64,000 nucleotides of DNA from JAIOSM01 sp964593725 (GCA_964593725.1 CAZQJS010000010.1:17080-81079), one strand, 5' to 3'. Shown: positions 52,946-62,769, counted from the first letter of the stretch. The notes: generated from the sequence alone by a model not told the origin. Numbers and translations are program-made.

Positions 52946-54074
52946 TAAAGGAATAAATATACTGATCGCCAGTGGAAAAACAGGCGGTCATCTGTTTCCC
53001 GGAATTGCCATTGCCCAGGCTCTACTGGAGGAAAACCCGGGTACAGGAATTCTCTTTGCAGGCATTGGAACTGATTTTGAAACAGAAACCGTTGCAGGCT
53101 GCGGGTTTGATTATGCCCGGTTATATTCAAGGCCTGTTAAGGGCAGAAATCCCATCAGCCTTGTTTTTTCTCTGTTAATAATTCCTTTGTCAATTTTCCA
53201 GGCAATTGTCATAATAAAGAGATTCACGCCTGCCATGGTAATTGGAACCGGTGGATACTCCTCTTTTCCCATGGTTGCAGGGGCCTGGCTCCTGGGCATT
53301 AAAACTGGTATCCAGGAGCAGAACACAATTCCCGGCCTGACAAACAGAGTGCTTGGAAAAATTGCAACTGTTATTTTTTTAAATTTTAAGAATACAAAAC
53401 TTCTTTCTGAAAAACAAAACGCGGTTCATGCAGGCAACCCTGTAAGAACAGCCAGTACAAAGCCCCGGAATTCAAAATCTTTAAGTGAACATTTCAATGG
53501 ATTTACAAATAGAGCAGCAGAAGATCAATTCACCATACTTGTTACAGGAGGAAGCCAGGGTGCAAAAAGCATTAATAATTCTTTCCTTAAAGCGGTCAGG
53601 TTAATTAAGAACCCTGACCAGTACAATATTATCCACCAGACCGGTGTAGAAGATGAAGAGCCAGTGCTTGAAAAATACTCAAAGTTAAATATAAAAAATA
53701 TAATTGTAAAGGCATTTTTTGATGATCTTGATTTTTACCAGGACATGGCTGACCTGATAATATGCCGGGCCGGTGCCGGGACTATTTCCGAAATAACACT
53801 TAAAGGAATTCCATCAATTTTAATACCATACCCCTTTGCTGCCGATGACCACCAGACCCAGAATGCAAAGGAGCTTGAAAAAGCAGGTGGCGCCATTGTG
53901 ATTCAGGATAAGGAGCTTTCAGGCTTTCTGCTTAAAAAGCATATTGAATCACTGAGAAATAACAATGATCTACTTGAAAAAATGGGTAAAGCTGCCAGAA
54001 AAATGGCCATGCCCGGTGCCGGGAAAAAAATTGCTGAAACCATATTAAAAATGATTGCTGAACAGGGAGAATAA
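52938..54074 (+). CDS. murG: lipid II synthase MurG (GlcNAc transferase)
   Basis: GT28 family enzyme of 378 residues on the inner membrane face that adds GlcNAc to lipid I. SGKTGGHLFPGIAIAQAL is the N-terminal glycine-rich loop, GTGGYSSFPMVAGAWLL and IQEQNTIPGLTNR are typical, and VTGGSQGAKSIN opens the C-terminal domain with CRAGAGTISEI for UDP-GlcNAc binding. The 8-base overlap with ftsW suggests coupling. Confidence 0.96.
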   Translation: MNNKGINILIASGKTGGHLFPGIAIAQALLEENPGTGILFAGIGTDFETETVAGCGFDYARLYSRPVKGRNPISLVFSLLIIPLSIFQAIVIIKRFTPAMVIGTGGYSSFPMVAGAWLLGIKTGIQEQNTIPGLTNRVLGKIATVIFLNFKNTKLLSEKQNAVHAGNPVRTASTKPRNSKSLSEHFNGFTNRAAEDQFTILVTGGSQGAKSINNSFLKAVRLIKNPDQYNIIHQTGVEDEEPVLEKYSKLNIKNIIVKAFFDDLDFYQDMADLIICRAGAGTISEITLKGIPSILIPYPFAADDHQTQNAKELEKAGGAIVIQDKELSGFLLKKHIESLRNNNDLLEKMGKAARKMAMPGAGKKIAETILKMIAEQGE

Positions 54075-55441
54075 TGTACCAGAAAGCATACCATATACAT
54101 TTTGTAGGAATAGGCGGCATTGGCATGAGTGGCATTGCAGAGCTGCTCATCAGCCTTGGATATAAAGTTTCAGGCTCAGATTTAAAAACATCTGCCATAA
54201 CCAGACGACTTAAGGAACAGGGTGCAAAAATCTTTATCCAGCATAAAAAGGAACAGATAAAAGGAGCAAATGTTATTGTAACATCCAGCGCCATATCAAA
54301 GGATAACCCAGAGGTTGTAAAGGCCAGGGAAGACTCTGTACCCATTATCCCAAGGGCTGAAATGCTTGCTGAACTCATGAGAATTAAATATGCCATTGCA
54401 GTTTCCGGAGCCCATGGCAAGACTTCAACCACTTCAATGGTGGCGGAAATCCTCAACACAGCAGGACTTGATCCCACCGTTATTATCGGAGGCCTTCTTA
54501 AAAGCCTTGATACCAACGCACTCCATGGCAAAGGAGATTATATTGTTGCCGAAGCAGATGAGAGTGACGGTTCGTTTCTGAAATATTGCCCTGCCCTTGC
54601 AATTGTTACCAATATCGATCTTGAACACCTTGATTATTACAAGGATATTAATGATATAAAAAATAAATTTGTAAAGTTTATAAACTCAGTGCCTTTTTAC
54701 GGCCTTGCAATACTATGCCTTGATAATGAACATGTCCAGAATATTCTGCCGGAAATTGAAGTGCGTTACACTACATTCGGAATGACAGCCCAGGCTGATA
54801 CCCAGGCAAAGAATATCTGTTTTAAAAACAATAAAAGTTTTTTCACGGTTTTTCACAACAGGAAAAAGCTTGGCCAGATCTGCCTTAACCTTGCAGGTGA
54901 ACACAATATCTCCAATGCCCTTGCAAGTATAGCAACAGGGCTTGAACTCAATATTGATTTTGAAATTATCAGAAAAGCCCTTGAAAAAATCCAGGGTGTT
55001 AAACGCCGCCTTGAAATCAAGGGAGAAAAGAACAACATTCTTGTCATGGATGATTATGGCCACCATCCAACTGAAATCAGGGCAACCCTGGATGCCTTAA
55101 GAAAATCATATCCTGACAAAAGGATTATTGTTTTGTTCCAACCCCACAGATACACAAGAACAAAGGAGCTGTTTGATGATTTCACAAGGTCTTTTTACCG
55201 GTCAGATGTATTAATACTTCTTCCCATTTATGCGGCAAGCGAGAAAAAGATCAAGGGAGTAAGTGCTGAAAAACTACACCGGGGCATAAAAGCCCATGGG
55301 CATAAAAATGTTTCCTACGCACCTGATTTCGACGATGCCCTTGCAGCAATAAAAAAAATCATGGAAAAGGATGACCTGATTTTAACCCTTGGCGCCGGAG
55401 ATATTTATACACTGGGTGAAAGGCTTCTGGAGCAGATTTAA
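54074..55441 (+). CDS. murC: UDP-MurNAc:L-alanine ligase MurC
   Basis: Mur ligase of 455 residues that starts stem-peptide synthesis. HFVGIGGIGMSGIAELLISLGYKVSGSD is the typical N-terminal nucleotide fold, VSGAHGKTSTTSM the P-loop, VAEADESDGSFLKY and VTNIDLEHLDYY the central blocks, and DDYGHHPTEI the C-terminal block. Its ATG shares the last A of the murG stop codon. Confidence 0.96.
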   Translation: MYQKAYHIHFVGIGGIGMSGIAELLISLGYKVSGSDLKTSAITRRLKEQGAKIFIQHKKEQIKGANVIVTSSAISKDNPEVVKAREDSVPIIPRAEMLAELMRIKYAIAVSGAHGKTSTTSMVAEILNTAGLDPTVIIGGLLKSLDTNALHGKGDYIVAEADESDGSFLKYCPALAIVTNIDLEHLDYYKDINDIKNKFVKFINSVPFYGLAILCLDNEHVQNILPEIEVRYTTFGMTAQADTQAKNICFKNNKSFFTVFHNRKKLGQICLNLAGEHNISNALASIATGLELNIDFEIIRKALEKIQGVKRRLEIKGEKNNILVMDDYGHHPTEIRATLDALRKSYPDKRIIVLFQPHRYTRTKELFDDFTRSFYRSDVLILLPIYAASEKKIKGVSAEKLHRGIKAHGHKNVSYAPDFDDALAAIKKIMEKDDLILTLGAGDIYTLGERLLEQI

Positions 55442-55444
55442 ACA

Positions 55445-56392
55445 ATGGTTAAAAGTAAAGAAAAATTGAAAAATTTTCAAAAACAATTTAAGCACAGGTT
55501 CAACTTTATGGTTGATGAACCCATGAAAAAGCATACGTCATTGGGGATTGGCGGACCTGCCGATCTTTTTGCCATGCCTGAAACAGAACTTGAGTTTATT
55601 GATCTCATAGCTTATGCATATGAATACCTTGTACCTTTAACCATTATCGGCAATGGCACAAACCTTCTTGTAAGTGACAAGGGAATCAGAGGAGTTGTGA
55701 TTTCAACCAGCCGGTTAAAAACAAAAATTGAAAAAAATAAAATTGACAATAAAACATACAGGGTCACAGCGCTTTCCGGAACAAAGCTTACGGAACTTGG
55801 CAATTTTGCCATGGATAACAGTCTTACCGGGTTGGAATTTGCTGCTGGAATACCAGGCACACTCGGCGGTGCTGTTACAATGAATGCAGGAGCCCATGGA
55901 GGTTCTGTTTCTGAACTTGTACATTCAATAGATGTGGTTACACATCAGGGTAAAATTAAAAAGCTCAATAAAAATGACCTGGAATTCTCCTATAGACATT
56001 TAAAAAACAGAGGAATTATCACCAGAATTTGTCTGACCCTTAAAAAAGGAGAGAAACAATCCATAAAAGATCTTTTTAACAAAAACCTTTCCAGTAAAAG
56101 GTCCACACAGCCTCTCTCCGTTAAAAGTGCCGGATGTATTTTTAAAAACCCTGAACAAGGTAAGACAGCCGGAAAACTAATCGACATGGCAGGGTTAAAG
56201 GGGAAAAGAATCAACAGTGCTGTAATATCTGAAAAACATGGCAATTTCTTCTTCAACCATGGTGGTGCAACATGTAATGACCTTATGGAGTTAATTGATT
56301 TTACAAAACAAAAAGTATCAGCCCTCTATTCAGTTAATCTTAAGACAGAAATAATCATAATGGGTGAACAAAATGAAACAGAACAGATATAA
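55445..56392 (+). CDS. murB: UDP-N-acetylenolpyruvoylglucosamine reductase MurB
   Basis: FAD enzyme of 315 residues that reduces enolpyruvyl-UDP-GlcNAc to UDP-MurNAc. KKHTSLGIGGPADLF and TIIGNGTNLLVSDKGIRGVVI bind FAD; GLEFAAGIPGTLGGAVTMNAGAHGG is the MurB signature. KSAGCIFKNPEQGKTAGKLID and NFFFNHGGAT mark the type II form, with the catalytic serine replaced by cysteine in SAGCIFKNP, as in many non-enterobacterial MurB proteins. It overlaps the ftsQ start region. Confidence 0.95.
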   Translation: MVKSKEKLKNFQKQFKHRFNFMVDEPMKKHTSLGIGGPADLFAMPETELEFIDLIAYAYEYLVPLTIIGNGTNLLVSDKGIRGVVISTSRLKTKIEKNKIDNKTYRVTALSGTKLTELGNFAMDNSLTGLEFAAGIPGTLGGAVTMNAGAHGGSVSELVHSIDVVTHQGKIKKLNKNDLEFSYRHLKNRGIITRICLTLKKGEKQSIKDLFNKNLSSKRSTQPLSVKSAGCIFKNPEQGKTAGKLIDMAGLKGKRINSAVISEKHGNFFFNHGGATCNDLMELIDFTKQKVSALYSVNLKTEIIIMGEQNETEQI

Positions 56393-57194
56393 GAACAAAT
56401 CTGAACACAAAATCAGTATGGGTTTTATTTCAAAGCCGCTGATCATGATTGTCATACTCAGCCTGATCAGTATTGCCCTGATCTATACCTATGATTTTAT
56501 CATGCAGTCCACTTACTTTAATATAAAAAAAATCGGAATAATCGGTAATTACAGGGTAAAGGACCGGACAATCATCGACATTGCAGGGATAAAACCAGGC
56601 CGGAATATTCTTGAACTGAATCTTTCCCTGGTACAGAAACAGATTCTTAATAATCCCTGGATTCAGAAGGTTTCTGTAAAGCGCACCTTTCCATCTACAC
56701 TCTCAATAACAGTTCTGGAGGAAACACCCTTTGCACGGGTTAAAATCGATGATATTGCCGATATTTTGATAAATCCCTCTGGTACACCCTTTAAGGAGTA
56801 TGAGCCTGAGCTTGATAAGTTAGATAATCTTCCAATCATAACCGGGCTTGATCTGGTAAAATATAAAGATAAATTCATATTCCAGGGCCCTCTTTTTGAT
56901 CCTGCCCTGAGGGTGCTTAACATGGAAAGATTTGGCAGGATTTTTCACGTCAATGCAGACAAAAACATGGGAATTGCCATAAAAACAAACTACTTTGGCA
57001 CCCCTGTACTCATGCATCTTGGTTTTTATGATTTTAAGAGCAAAGCGTATAAAGCTGAAAGAATAGCCAGATATTTTAAAAAACATTTAAACAACAGAGA
57101 AATCTTAATGTTTGATCTTTATGATCCTGAGAATGTGCTTGTTAAATCAAAAGATAAAGATGCTCTGCATAATCTAATAAAAGGAGGTGCCTGA
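56373..57194 (+). CDS. ftsQ: cell division protein FtsQ
   Basis: Bitopic membrane protein of 273 residues: a basic N-terminus, one helix (about 20-42), a POTRA domain (STYFNIKKIGIIGNYRVKDRTIIDIAGI, then NPWIQKVSVKRTFPSTLSITVLEETPFA) and a beta domain. It links FtsL and FtsB to the divisome. ATG at 56373 follows GGTG at 6 bases; a GTG at 56364 is possible. It overlaps the murB end by 20 bases and ends in a TGATG overlap with ftsA. No ddl gene lies between murB and ftsQ. Confidence 0.9.
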   Translation: MKQNRYKNKSEHKISMGFISKPLIMIVILSLISIALIYTYDFIMQSTYFNIKKIGIIGNYRVKDRTIIDIAGIKPGRNILELNLSLVQKQILNNPWIQKVSVKRTFPSTLSITVLEETPFARVKIDDIADILINPSGTPFKEYEPELDKLDNLPIITGLDLVKYKDKFIFQGPLFDPALRVLNMERFGRIFHVNADKNMGIAIKTNYFGTPVLMHLGFYDFKSKAYKAERIARYFKKHLNNREILMFDLYDPENVLVKSKDKDALHNLIKGGA

Positions 57195-58420
57195 TGCAGG
57201 GAAATGAAAATATTGTTGCAGGTCTTGATATCGGGACAACAAAGATATGCGCAATTGTTGCAGAAGTGTTTGAAGGCGAGGTCAGTATTATCGGGGTTGG
57301 GTCACATCCTTCAACCGGCCTGCGTAAAGGCTCAATTGTAAATATTGAGGCCACGGTGAATTCTATCAGAAAAGCTGTGGAAGAAGCTGAAATCATGGCT
57401 GACTGTGAAATCTCGGCAGTCTATGTGGGAATTGCAGGAAATCATATCCAGGGCCACAACAGCCATGGTTTGATAGCCATCAAAGGGAGGGAAATAACCC
57501 AGGCCGATGTGGACCGTGTGATTGATGCTGCAAAAGCAGTTGCCATTCCAACCGATCGTGAGATCATACATGTGATACCCCAGGAGTTTATTGTTGATGA
57601 CATGGAGTCAATCCAGAACCCTGTGGGAATGACAGCAATAAGGCTTGAGACTAAAATCCATATTGTAACAGGTGCTGTCTCTTCCGTGAGAAACATTATC
57701 AAATGCTGCCACAAAGCAGGTCTTGAGGTGTGTGATATTGTTCTGGAATCCCTTGCTTCCGGTGAAGCAGTGCTTACCACAGAGGAAAAGGAACTTGGCT
57801 GCGCCCTTGCTGATATTGGCGGCGGAACAACAGACCTTGCATTTTTTAAGGATAATAATATCAAATACACATATGAACTTACCCTGGGAGGTCACAATCT
57901 GACCAATGATATTTCAGTTGGGCTCCGCACTCCCTTGACAGAGGCGGAAAAAATCAAACTTAAACATGGAACATGCCTTGTCACCAATGTTAACAAAGGA
58001 GAGATAATAGAGGTGCCCGGGGTTGGTGAAAGACCTGCAAAAAAACTTTCCAAGAGCATTCTTGCAGAGATATTAGAACCAAGAATCGATGAAATTTTTT
58101 CACTGTTAAAAAAGGAGGTTTACAAACATGGATTGGAAAACTCATTTCCGTCCGGGCTTGTTCTGACCGGCGGTACTGTTGTTCTGGACGGACTTGCCGA
58201 GATAGCCGAGTCTGTAATTAATGCACCGGTAAGGATTGGAGAACCCAATCAAATCGGCGGCCTTAAAGATATAGTAAAAAATCCAATGTATGCAACCGGA
58301 GTGGGGCTTGTAATATTTGGAAGCCAGGCAACTGAAAATCACAACTTTAAAGAAACAGGTGATAACAGTGTCTCAAAAATTATTAAAAGAATGAAACAAT
58401 GGTTTAAAGATATAATTTAA
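57194..58420 (+). CDS. ftsA: cell division actin-like protein FtsA
   Basis: Actin-fold ATPase of 408 residues that tethers FtsZ to the membrane. VAGLDIGTTKICAIVAEV is phosphate loop 1, LADIGGGTTDLAFF phosphate loop 2, and GLVLTGGTVVLDGLAEIAE the adenosine motif. The SHULPs-like 1C domain carries HNSHGLIAIKGREI. The C-terminal KIIKRMKQWFKDII is the amphipathic membrane-targeting helix. Strong AGGAGG ribosome site inside the ftsQ end. Confidence 0.96.
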   Translation: MQGNENIVAGLDIGTTKICAIVAEVFEGEVSIIGVGSHPSTGLRKGSIVNIEATVNSIRKAVEEAEIMADCEISAVYVGIAGNHIQGHNSHGLIAIKGREITQADVDRVIDAAKAVAIPTDREIIHVIPQEFIVDDMESIQNPVGMTAIRLETKIHIVTGAVSSVRNIIKCCHKAGLEVCDIVLESLASGEAVLTTEEKELGCALADIGGGTTDLAFFKDNNIKYTYELTLGGHNLTNDISVGLRTPLTEAEKIKLKHGTCLVTNVNKGEIIEVPGVGERPAKKLSKSILAEILEPRIDEIFSLLKKEVYKHGLENSFPSGLVLTGGTVVLDGLAEIAESVINAPVRIGEPNQIGGLKDIVKNPMYATGVGLVIFGSQATENHNFKETGDNSVSKIIKRMKQWFKDII

Positions 58421-58455
58421 TAATAAACTTGCAGTTTATTTAATTTGGAGGTGGA

Positions 58456-59664
58456 ATGATGAATCTTTCTTATGTTGAGAGTGAAAACGCAGCAAAAATT
58501 AAAGTAATTGGTGTAGGCGGTGCAGGCGGTAATGCAGTGAACAATATGATTTCCGCAGGACTTAAAGGAGTAAAATTCATAGTGGCCAACACTGATGCCC
58601 AGGCACTGAACGACTCAAAGGCTGACAAAAAAATCCAGCTTGGACCTCAGCTTACCCAGGGCCTTGGTGCAGGTGCAAACCCTGATATTGGCAGGGAAGC
58701 TGCAAGAGAGAATATTGATGAAATCCGTGAGGCGCTCCAGGGCAGTCACATGGTATTTATAACTGCCGGTTTTGGAGGAGGCACAGGAACCGGTGCTGCC
58801 CCTGTTATAGCTGAAATATGCAAGGAATTAGGCATTCTCACCGTTGCAGTTGCTTCAAAGCCCTTTTCCTTTGAAGGTAAACGAAAGGAACAGCAGGCAT
58901 TGACAGGACTGGAAGAGCTTCAGGGTATCACTGATACTGTTATTACAATACCCAATGACAGATTGCGCGGTATTGCACCCAAAGGTGCAAAAATGCTTGA
59001 TATGTTCATAAAAGCCGATGAGATTCTTCACCATTCTGTTAAAGGTATTACTGATCTTATCATGGTGCCTGGATTGGTCAACCTTGACTTTGCAGATGTT
59101 AAGACAATCATGAGCAAGGCTGGAAACGCTCTCATGGGCATTGGCTTTGCAAGTGGTGAAAACCGTGCCATTGAAGCTGCTGAAAAGGCAATCTCCCATC
59201 CACTTCTCGAGGATATCTCCATATCCGGTGCCAAGGGTGTTTTATTGAATATAACATCAAGCAGTGATCTTACCCTTGATGAGATGACCGAAGCATCAGA
59301 CAGAATCTATGAAGAAGTTGGTGATGATGCTGAAATAATCTGGGGCCAGACCATTGACGATACTCTGGGAGATGAAATGAGAATTACAGTTGTTGCAACC
59401 GGTATCAATATAAATGATGGTGTGGAAGAGTCCAATATACACAAATTTGAAGCAAACAATGTTAAAAAAGCAGTCAATTCCAACCATGGCATCACAACCG
59501 GGAAATTAAGAAACCCTACTGAAGATGAACTTGCAAACTGGAATGAATATGAAACCCCCATTAAAAGAGCAGTGGGAGATAATATTCCGGGGAATCTTAA
59601 TAATTTTACATATGATAAGGAGGATCTTGATATTCCGACTTTTTTGCGTAGAAAAGCAGATTAA
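58456..59664 (+). CDS. ftsZ: cell division tubulin-like GTPase FtsZ
   Basis: Tubulin-fold GTPase of 402 residues that forms the Z ring. IKVIGVGGAGGNAVNNM is the N-terminal nucleotide loop, GFGGGTGTGAAPVIAE the tubulin signature, and LITIPNDRL-like TVITIPNDRLRGIAP follows. The T7 loop region VNLDFADVKTIM is intact. The C-terminal peptide DLDIPTFLRRKAD is the FtsA/ZipA-binding tail. Two ATGs (58456 and 58459) follow GGAGGTGGA; the second has slightly better spacing. It ends the dcw cluster. Confidence 0.97.
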   Translation: MMNLSYVESENAAKIKVIGVGGAGGNAVNNMISAGLKGVKFIVANTDAQALNDSKADKKIQLGPQLTQGLGAGANPDIGREAARENIDEIREALQGSHMVFITAGFGGGTGTGAAPVIAEICKELGILTVAVASKPFSFEGKRKEQQALTGLEELQGITDTVITIPNDRLRGIAPKGAKMLDMFIKADEILHHSVKGITDLIMVPGLVNLDFADVKTIMSKAGNALMGIGFASGENRAIEAAEKAISHPLLEDISISGAKGVLLNITSSSDLTLDEMTEASDRIYEEVGDDAEIIWGQTIDDTLGDEMRITVVATGININDGVEESNIHKFEANNVKKAVNSNHGITTGKLRNPTEDELANWNEYETPIKRAVGDNIPGNLNNFTYDKEDLDIPTFLRRKAD

Positions 59665-59670
59665 TAGTTG

Positions 59671-61383
59671 ATGGGAAAAGAGCCTGGAAAGGTTTTAAAA
59701 AACAGAGACCTTTTAGCACTGGAGAAGAGCTTTAAGCCATATGGTAAAAAAGGTTCTGTAAGGGTATGCCTTGTTTATCCGAACAGATATAAAGCTGGTA
59801 TGTCAAACCTTGGCTTCCAGACCCTCTACAGATTGATGAATGATCAATCCAATGTTTCCTGTGAGCGTGCATTCCTGCCTGCAAACAGCGAAAATGTGAG
59901 AAGTCTTGAGGGAAATCTGAAACTTGCAAGTTTTGATATTATTGCATTTTCAATCTCCTTTGAAAACGATTATGTTAATCTTGTATCACTCCTACAAGAT
60001 GCAGGAATCCCCCTGAAGTCATCGGATAGAAATAAATTCCACCCGCTGGTGATTGCAGGGGGTATTTCCTGTTTTCTGAATCCAGAGCCAATAGCACCTT
60101 TTATGGACTGCATTTTGCTGGGAGAGACAGAATCGTTTATCAAGCAGTTTTTTGATATTTACAACAGCTTAAGATCAAAAGAAAAAATCTTAAAAGAGCT
60201 GGCTGAATATCTTCCCTCGGCATATGTTCCCTCTTTTTATAAAATATCTGAATCCCTGGACAATATCCCGAAAAAGCCCTTCCCTGTCCATGGTTATGCA
60301 GGTAAAAGTATAAAAGTTAACTATGTTTTAAACCTTAATGAAATTTCTACAACCACATCTATACTTACTTCCAATACAACATTTAAAAATATCTTTTTAA
60401 TTGAAACAGCAAGAGGATGTCCCCATGGATGCAGGTTTTGCAGTGCAGGCTTTATTTACAGGCCACCAAGATTCTATTCAAAGGAAAATATTTTGAAATC
60501 AATGGAGATCGGGAAAAGGTTAACAGATAAAATCGGTTTTGTAAGTGCTGCAGTCACAGACCACCCGGATATTAATGAAATATGTGAACATGCTTTAAAC
60601 GAAAACCTTAAAACCTCTTTTTCCTCTTTCCGGGCAGATCTGTTGAGTAGAAACGTCTTGAAATCCCTTGGAAAGGCCTCCATCAAAACCGCTACCATCG
60701 CACCTGAAGCAGGTTCCCAAAGAATGAGGGACATAATAAATAAAAATATATCTGAAAACGAAATATTAAACTGCACAAATTTTCTTGTAAGTTCAGGTAT
60801 TTTCAATCTAAGACTATATTTTCTAATTGGCCTTCCCTTTGAAAAAGATGAGGATATCCATGCAATTGTAGGGTTAATAAAAAAAATAAAGCTGATATTC
60901 CTTGATGCATCAAAAAAACAAAAAAAAATCGGCACGATTACAATAAGTATAAACCCGTTTATCCCAAAACCTTCCACCCCATTTCAATGGGCAGGTTTTA
61001 CAAAAGAGGCAATCTTAAAGAAGAGATTTGCAATTATCAGGAATGGCCTTAAAAAGGTTGGAAATGTTGTTATAAAGACAGAATCCATCAAACAGGCTAA
61101 AATCAATGCTCTTCTTTCAAGAGCAGACCGGCATGGAGCAGATGTTTTAATGGCAGCCTGTAAATCCGGCTGGACAAATGCACTAAAAACATTTAAAGAG
61201 TATATCGACCCTATTGTATATAATACCTGGGACATGGAAAGTGATCTGCCCTGGGATATTGTGGATACAGGTTTGAAAAAGGATTTTTTACGCAAAGAAT
61301 ATAAAAGGGCAAAACAGGGTAAAACCACCCGGTCCTGTCCGGGGATTGACTGTAATAAATGCAGAATATGTAAAACAGCTTAA
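59671..61383 (+). CDS. B12-binding-like radical SAM protein with C-terminal Cys cluster
   Basis: Radical SAM protein of 570 residues. An N-terminal Rossmann-like part (VCLVYPNRYKAGMSNLGFQTLYRLM, then FDIIAFSISFENDYVNLV and HPLVIAGGISCFLNPEPIAPF) resembles cobalamin-binding domains. RGCPHGCRFCSAGF is the CxxxCxxC cluster motif. The C-terminus CPGIDCNKCRICKTA could hold another cluster. It fits the family of radical SAM proteins often linked to a DUF2344 partner (TIGR03960-like), to my recollection. ATG at 59671 is preceded by an in-frame TTG. It follows ftsZ by 6 bases, so it is probably expressed with the division genes. Substrate unknown. Confidence 0.82.
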   Translation: MGKEPGKVLKNRDLLALEKSFKPYGKKGSVRVCLVYPNRYKAGMSNLGFQTLYRLMNDQSNVSCERAFLPANSENVRSLEGNLKLASFDIIAFSISFENDYVNLVSLLQDAGIPLKSSDRNKFHPLVIAGGISCFLNPEPIAPFMDCILLGETESFIKQFFDIYNSLRSKEKILKELAEYLPSAYVPSFYKISESLDNIPKKPFPVHGYAGKSIKVNYVLNLNEISTTTSILTSNTTFKNIFLIETARGCPHGCRFCSAGFIYRPPRFYSKENILKSMEIGKRLTDKIGFVSAAVTDHPDINEICEHALNENLKTSFSSFRADLLSRNVLKSLGKASIKTATIAPEAGSQRMRDIINKNISENEILNCTNFLVSSGIFNLRLYFLIGLPFEKDEDIHAIVGLIKKIKLIFLDASKKQKKIGTITISINPFIPKPSTPFQWAGFTKEAILKKRFAIIRNGLKKVGNVVIKTESIKQAKINALLSRADRHGADVLMAACKSGWTNALKTFKEYIDPIVYNTWDMESDLPWDIVDTGLKKDFLRKEYKRAKQGKTTRSCPGIDCNKCRICKTA

Positions 61384-61409
61384 ATATTTTTTAATGATAA
61401 GGATAATCT

Positions 61410-61835
61410 ATGACAGATATATTTGTTCATAATTTTAAGGTTAAAGCTGATGCAATCGATGAAAACAACCATGTAAATAATGTTGTGTATATTCAATGGA
61501 TGCAGGATGTTGCAATACTTCACTCAACCTTTCAGGGCTGGAGCCAGAAGGAATATTTTAAAATAAGCGCAGGATGGGTTGCAAAATCCCATTATATTCG
61601 ATACCGGAATCCTGCATTTCTCAATGATGAAATTGATGCATACACGTGGATTTCCACAATGTCTGCCATGGTGTGCCTGCGTAAATACAAATTTGTCCGG
61701 CAAAAGGATTCCAAAGTCCTGGCACAGGCAGAAACTGAATGGGTCTTTGTTAATATAAATACAGGAAGACCATTAAAAATATTTGATAAAGTTAAAAACT
61801 CTTTCCAGACTGTCCTGCCTGACCAGGAGCCCTAA
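61410..61835 (+). CDS. acyl-CoA thioesterase (hotdog fold, 4HBT family)
   Basis: Soluble protein of 141 residues. FKVKADAIDENNHVNNVVYIQWMQD contains the N-H-VNN-Y-W block of YbgC/FcbC-type 4-hydroxybenzoyl-CoA thioesterase-like proteins. VAKSHYIRYRNPAFLNDEIDAYTWI and AETEWVFVNINTGRPLKI complete the hotdog fold. It hydrolyses acyl-CoA or acyl-ACP of unknown chain. It lies 26 bases behind the radical SAM gene and converges on the small membrane protein gene; the GGAGCC / GGCTCC inverted repeat at its end (61826-61852) lacks a T-tract. Confidence 0.85.
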   Translation: MTDIFVHNFKVKADAIDENNHVNNVVYIQWMQDVAILHSTFQGWSQKEYFKISAGWVAKSHYIRYRNPAFLNDEIDAYTWISTMSAMVCLRKYKFVRQKDSKVLAQAETEWVFVNINTGRPLKIFDKVKNSFQTVLPDQEP

Positions 61836-61865
61836 CCATGAACTCTGGCTCCAAGCCTCTCTTAT

Positions 61866-62063
61866 TTAGCATTCAATTATATATTTTAATCCGGGCATCC
61901 TGCACATAAAATAGCCTGCAGCTCCATTTATCATCAATCCCGTCAGGTTGACCCATGGCATGTATGCACTTTCACTGCCAGCCATGAGAAGCCCCCCGGT
62001 CCAACAGATACCAATTATTATCAATAATAAAACAGTGCCTGTTTTAATCTTTTTTTGTTGCAT
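61866..62063 (-). CDS. small two-helix membrane protein
   Basis: Product of 65 residues with a lysine-rich N-terminus (MQQKKIKTG) and two hydrophobic segments, TVLLLIIIGICWTGGLLMAG and WVNLTGLMINGAAGYFMCRM. The ATG at 62063 stands behind a clear AAGGAGAAAAA ribosome site, which is the main reason to accept it as a real gene. I do not recognise a family. It is 52 bases downstream of the CI-like repressor gene on the same strand. Confidence 0.65.
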   Translation of the reverse strand: MQQKKIKTGTVLLLIIIGICWTGGLLMAGSESAYMPWVNLTGLMINGAAGYFMCRMPGLKYIIEC

Positions 62064-62115
62064 TTTTTCTCCTTTGTTTAAAAAACTAAACACATATAAT
62101 AAAAAAAACCGCTTT

Positions 62116-62769
62116 CTACCTGTACTCCCTGCAGCTCCAGATTACCTTTCCAATAATTCTGACACTTTCCATATCATCCTGACTTAAAAAAATTGGTTCA
62201 TAATCGTGATTATCACTACAGAGCACAAGCTGGTTCGGTCGCTTTTCCAATCTTTTAACAAAAATTGTCTCTTCAATACCAACAGCATAGACTGCGCCTG
62301 CAAGGATATTTACCTGGGACCGGTCAATAAGAACTGTATCACCCTCTTTTATCTCCGGCTCCATGCTGCGGCCAAACACTTCCATGGCAACCATTTCAGC
62401 AGCAGAACCTTTACGGGCAAGCCACTCCCTTTTAAAACAGAGATTATCAATAACCTCAGAACATGTTTCAAAGGATCCCCCACCGGCTGAAAGCATTGCC
62501 CTGACCTTTGGGATATACCGGTATTCAGAATCATGGTCTTGTCCTGAATCAAGGAACTTGTTACCACAGCCGGTCGCAACCCATTCCGGGTTTAACCCGA
62601 ACTCCTTATATAGTTTTAACACCCATTTATCAGGGATTTTATTATTATTACGTGCATGGGTAATCCCTGATCTGTTAATTCCCAATGCCTTTGCAAGGTC
62701 ATTCTGGCAAGAGATACCAGTTGCTCCCATTATTCTTTTAATGAGCACGTCAACTTTATTTTCCATCAT
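62116..62769 (-). CDS. CI/LexA-like repressor with S24 peptidase domain
   Basis: Regulator of 217 residues. The N-terminal helix-turn-helix (about 22-40, QNDLAKALGINRSGITHAR) followed by WVLKLYKEFGLNPEWVATG is the phage CI repressor-type domain (Phage_CI_repr). The C-terminal part is LexA/UmuD-like: FGRSMEPEI with catalytic S135 and IFVKRL with K172. An Ala95-Gly96 bond (LSAGGG) lies where self-cleavage would occur. Start ATG 62769, or 62766. No phage genes are nearby, so it is an orphan, perhaps a stress-responsive regulator of its neighbours. Confidence 0.85.
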   Translation of the reverse strand: MMENKVDVLIKRIMGATGISCQNDLAKALGINRSGITHARNNNKIPDKWVLKLYKEFGLNPEWVATGCGNKFLDSGQDHDSEYRYIPKVRAMLSAGGGSFETCSEVIDNLCFKREWLARKGSAAEMVAMEVFGRSMEPEIKEGDTVLIDRSQVNILAGAVYAVGIEETIFVKRLEKRPNQLVLCSDNHDYEPIFLSQDDMESVRIIGKVIWSCREYR

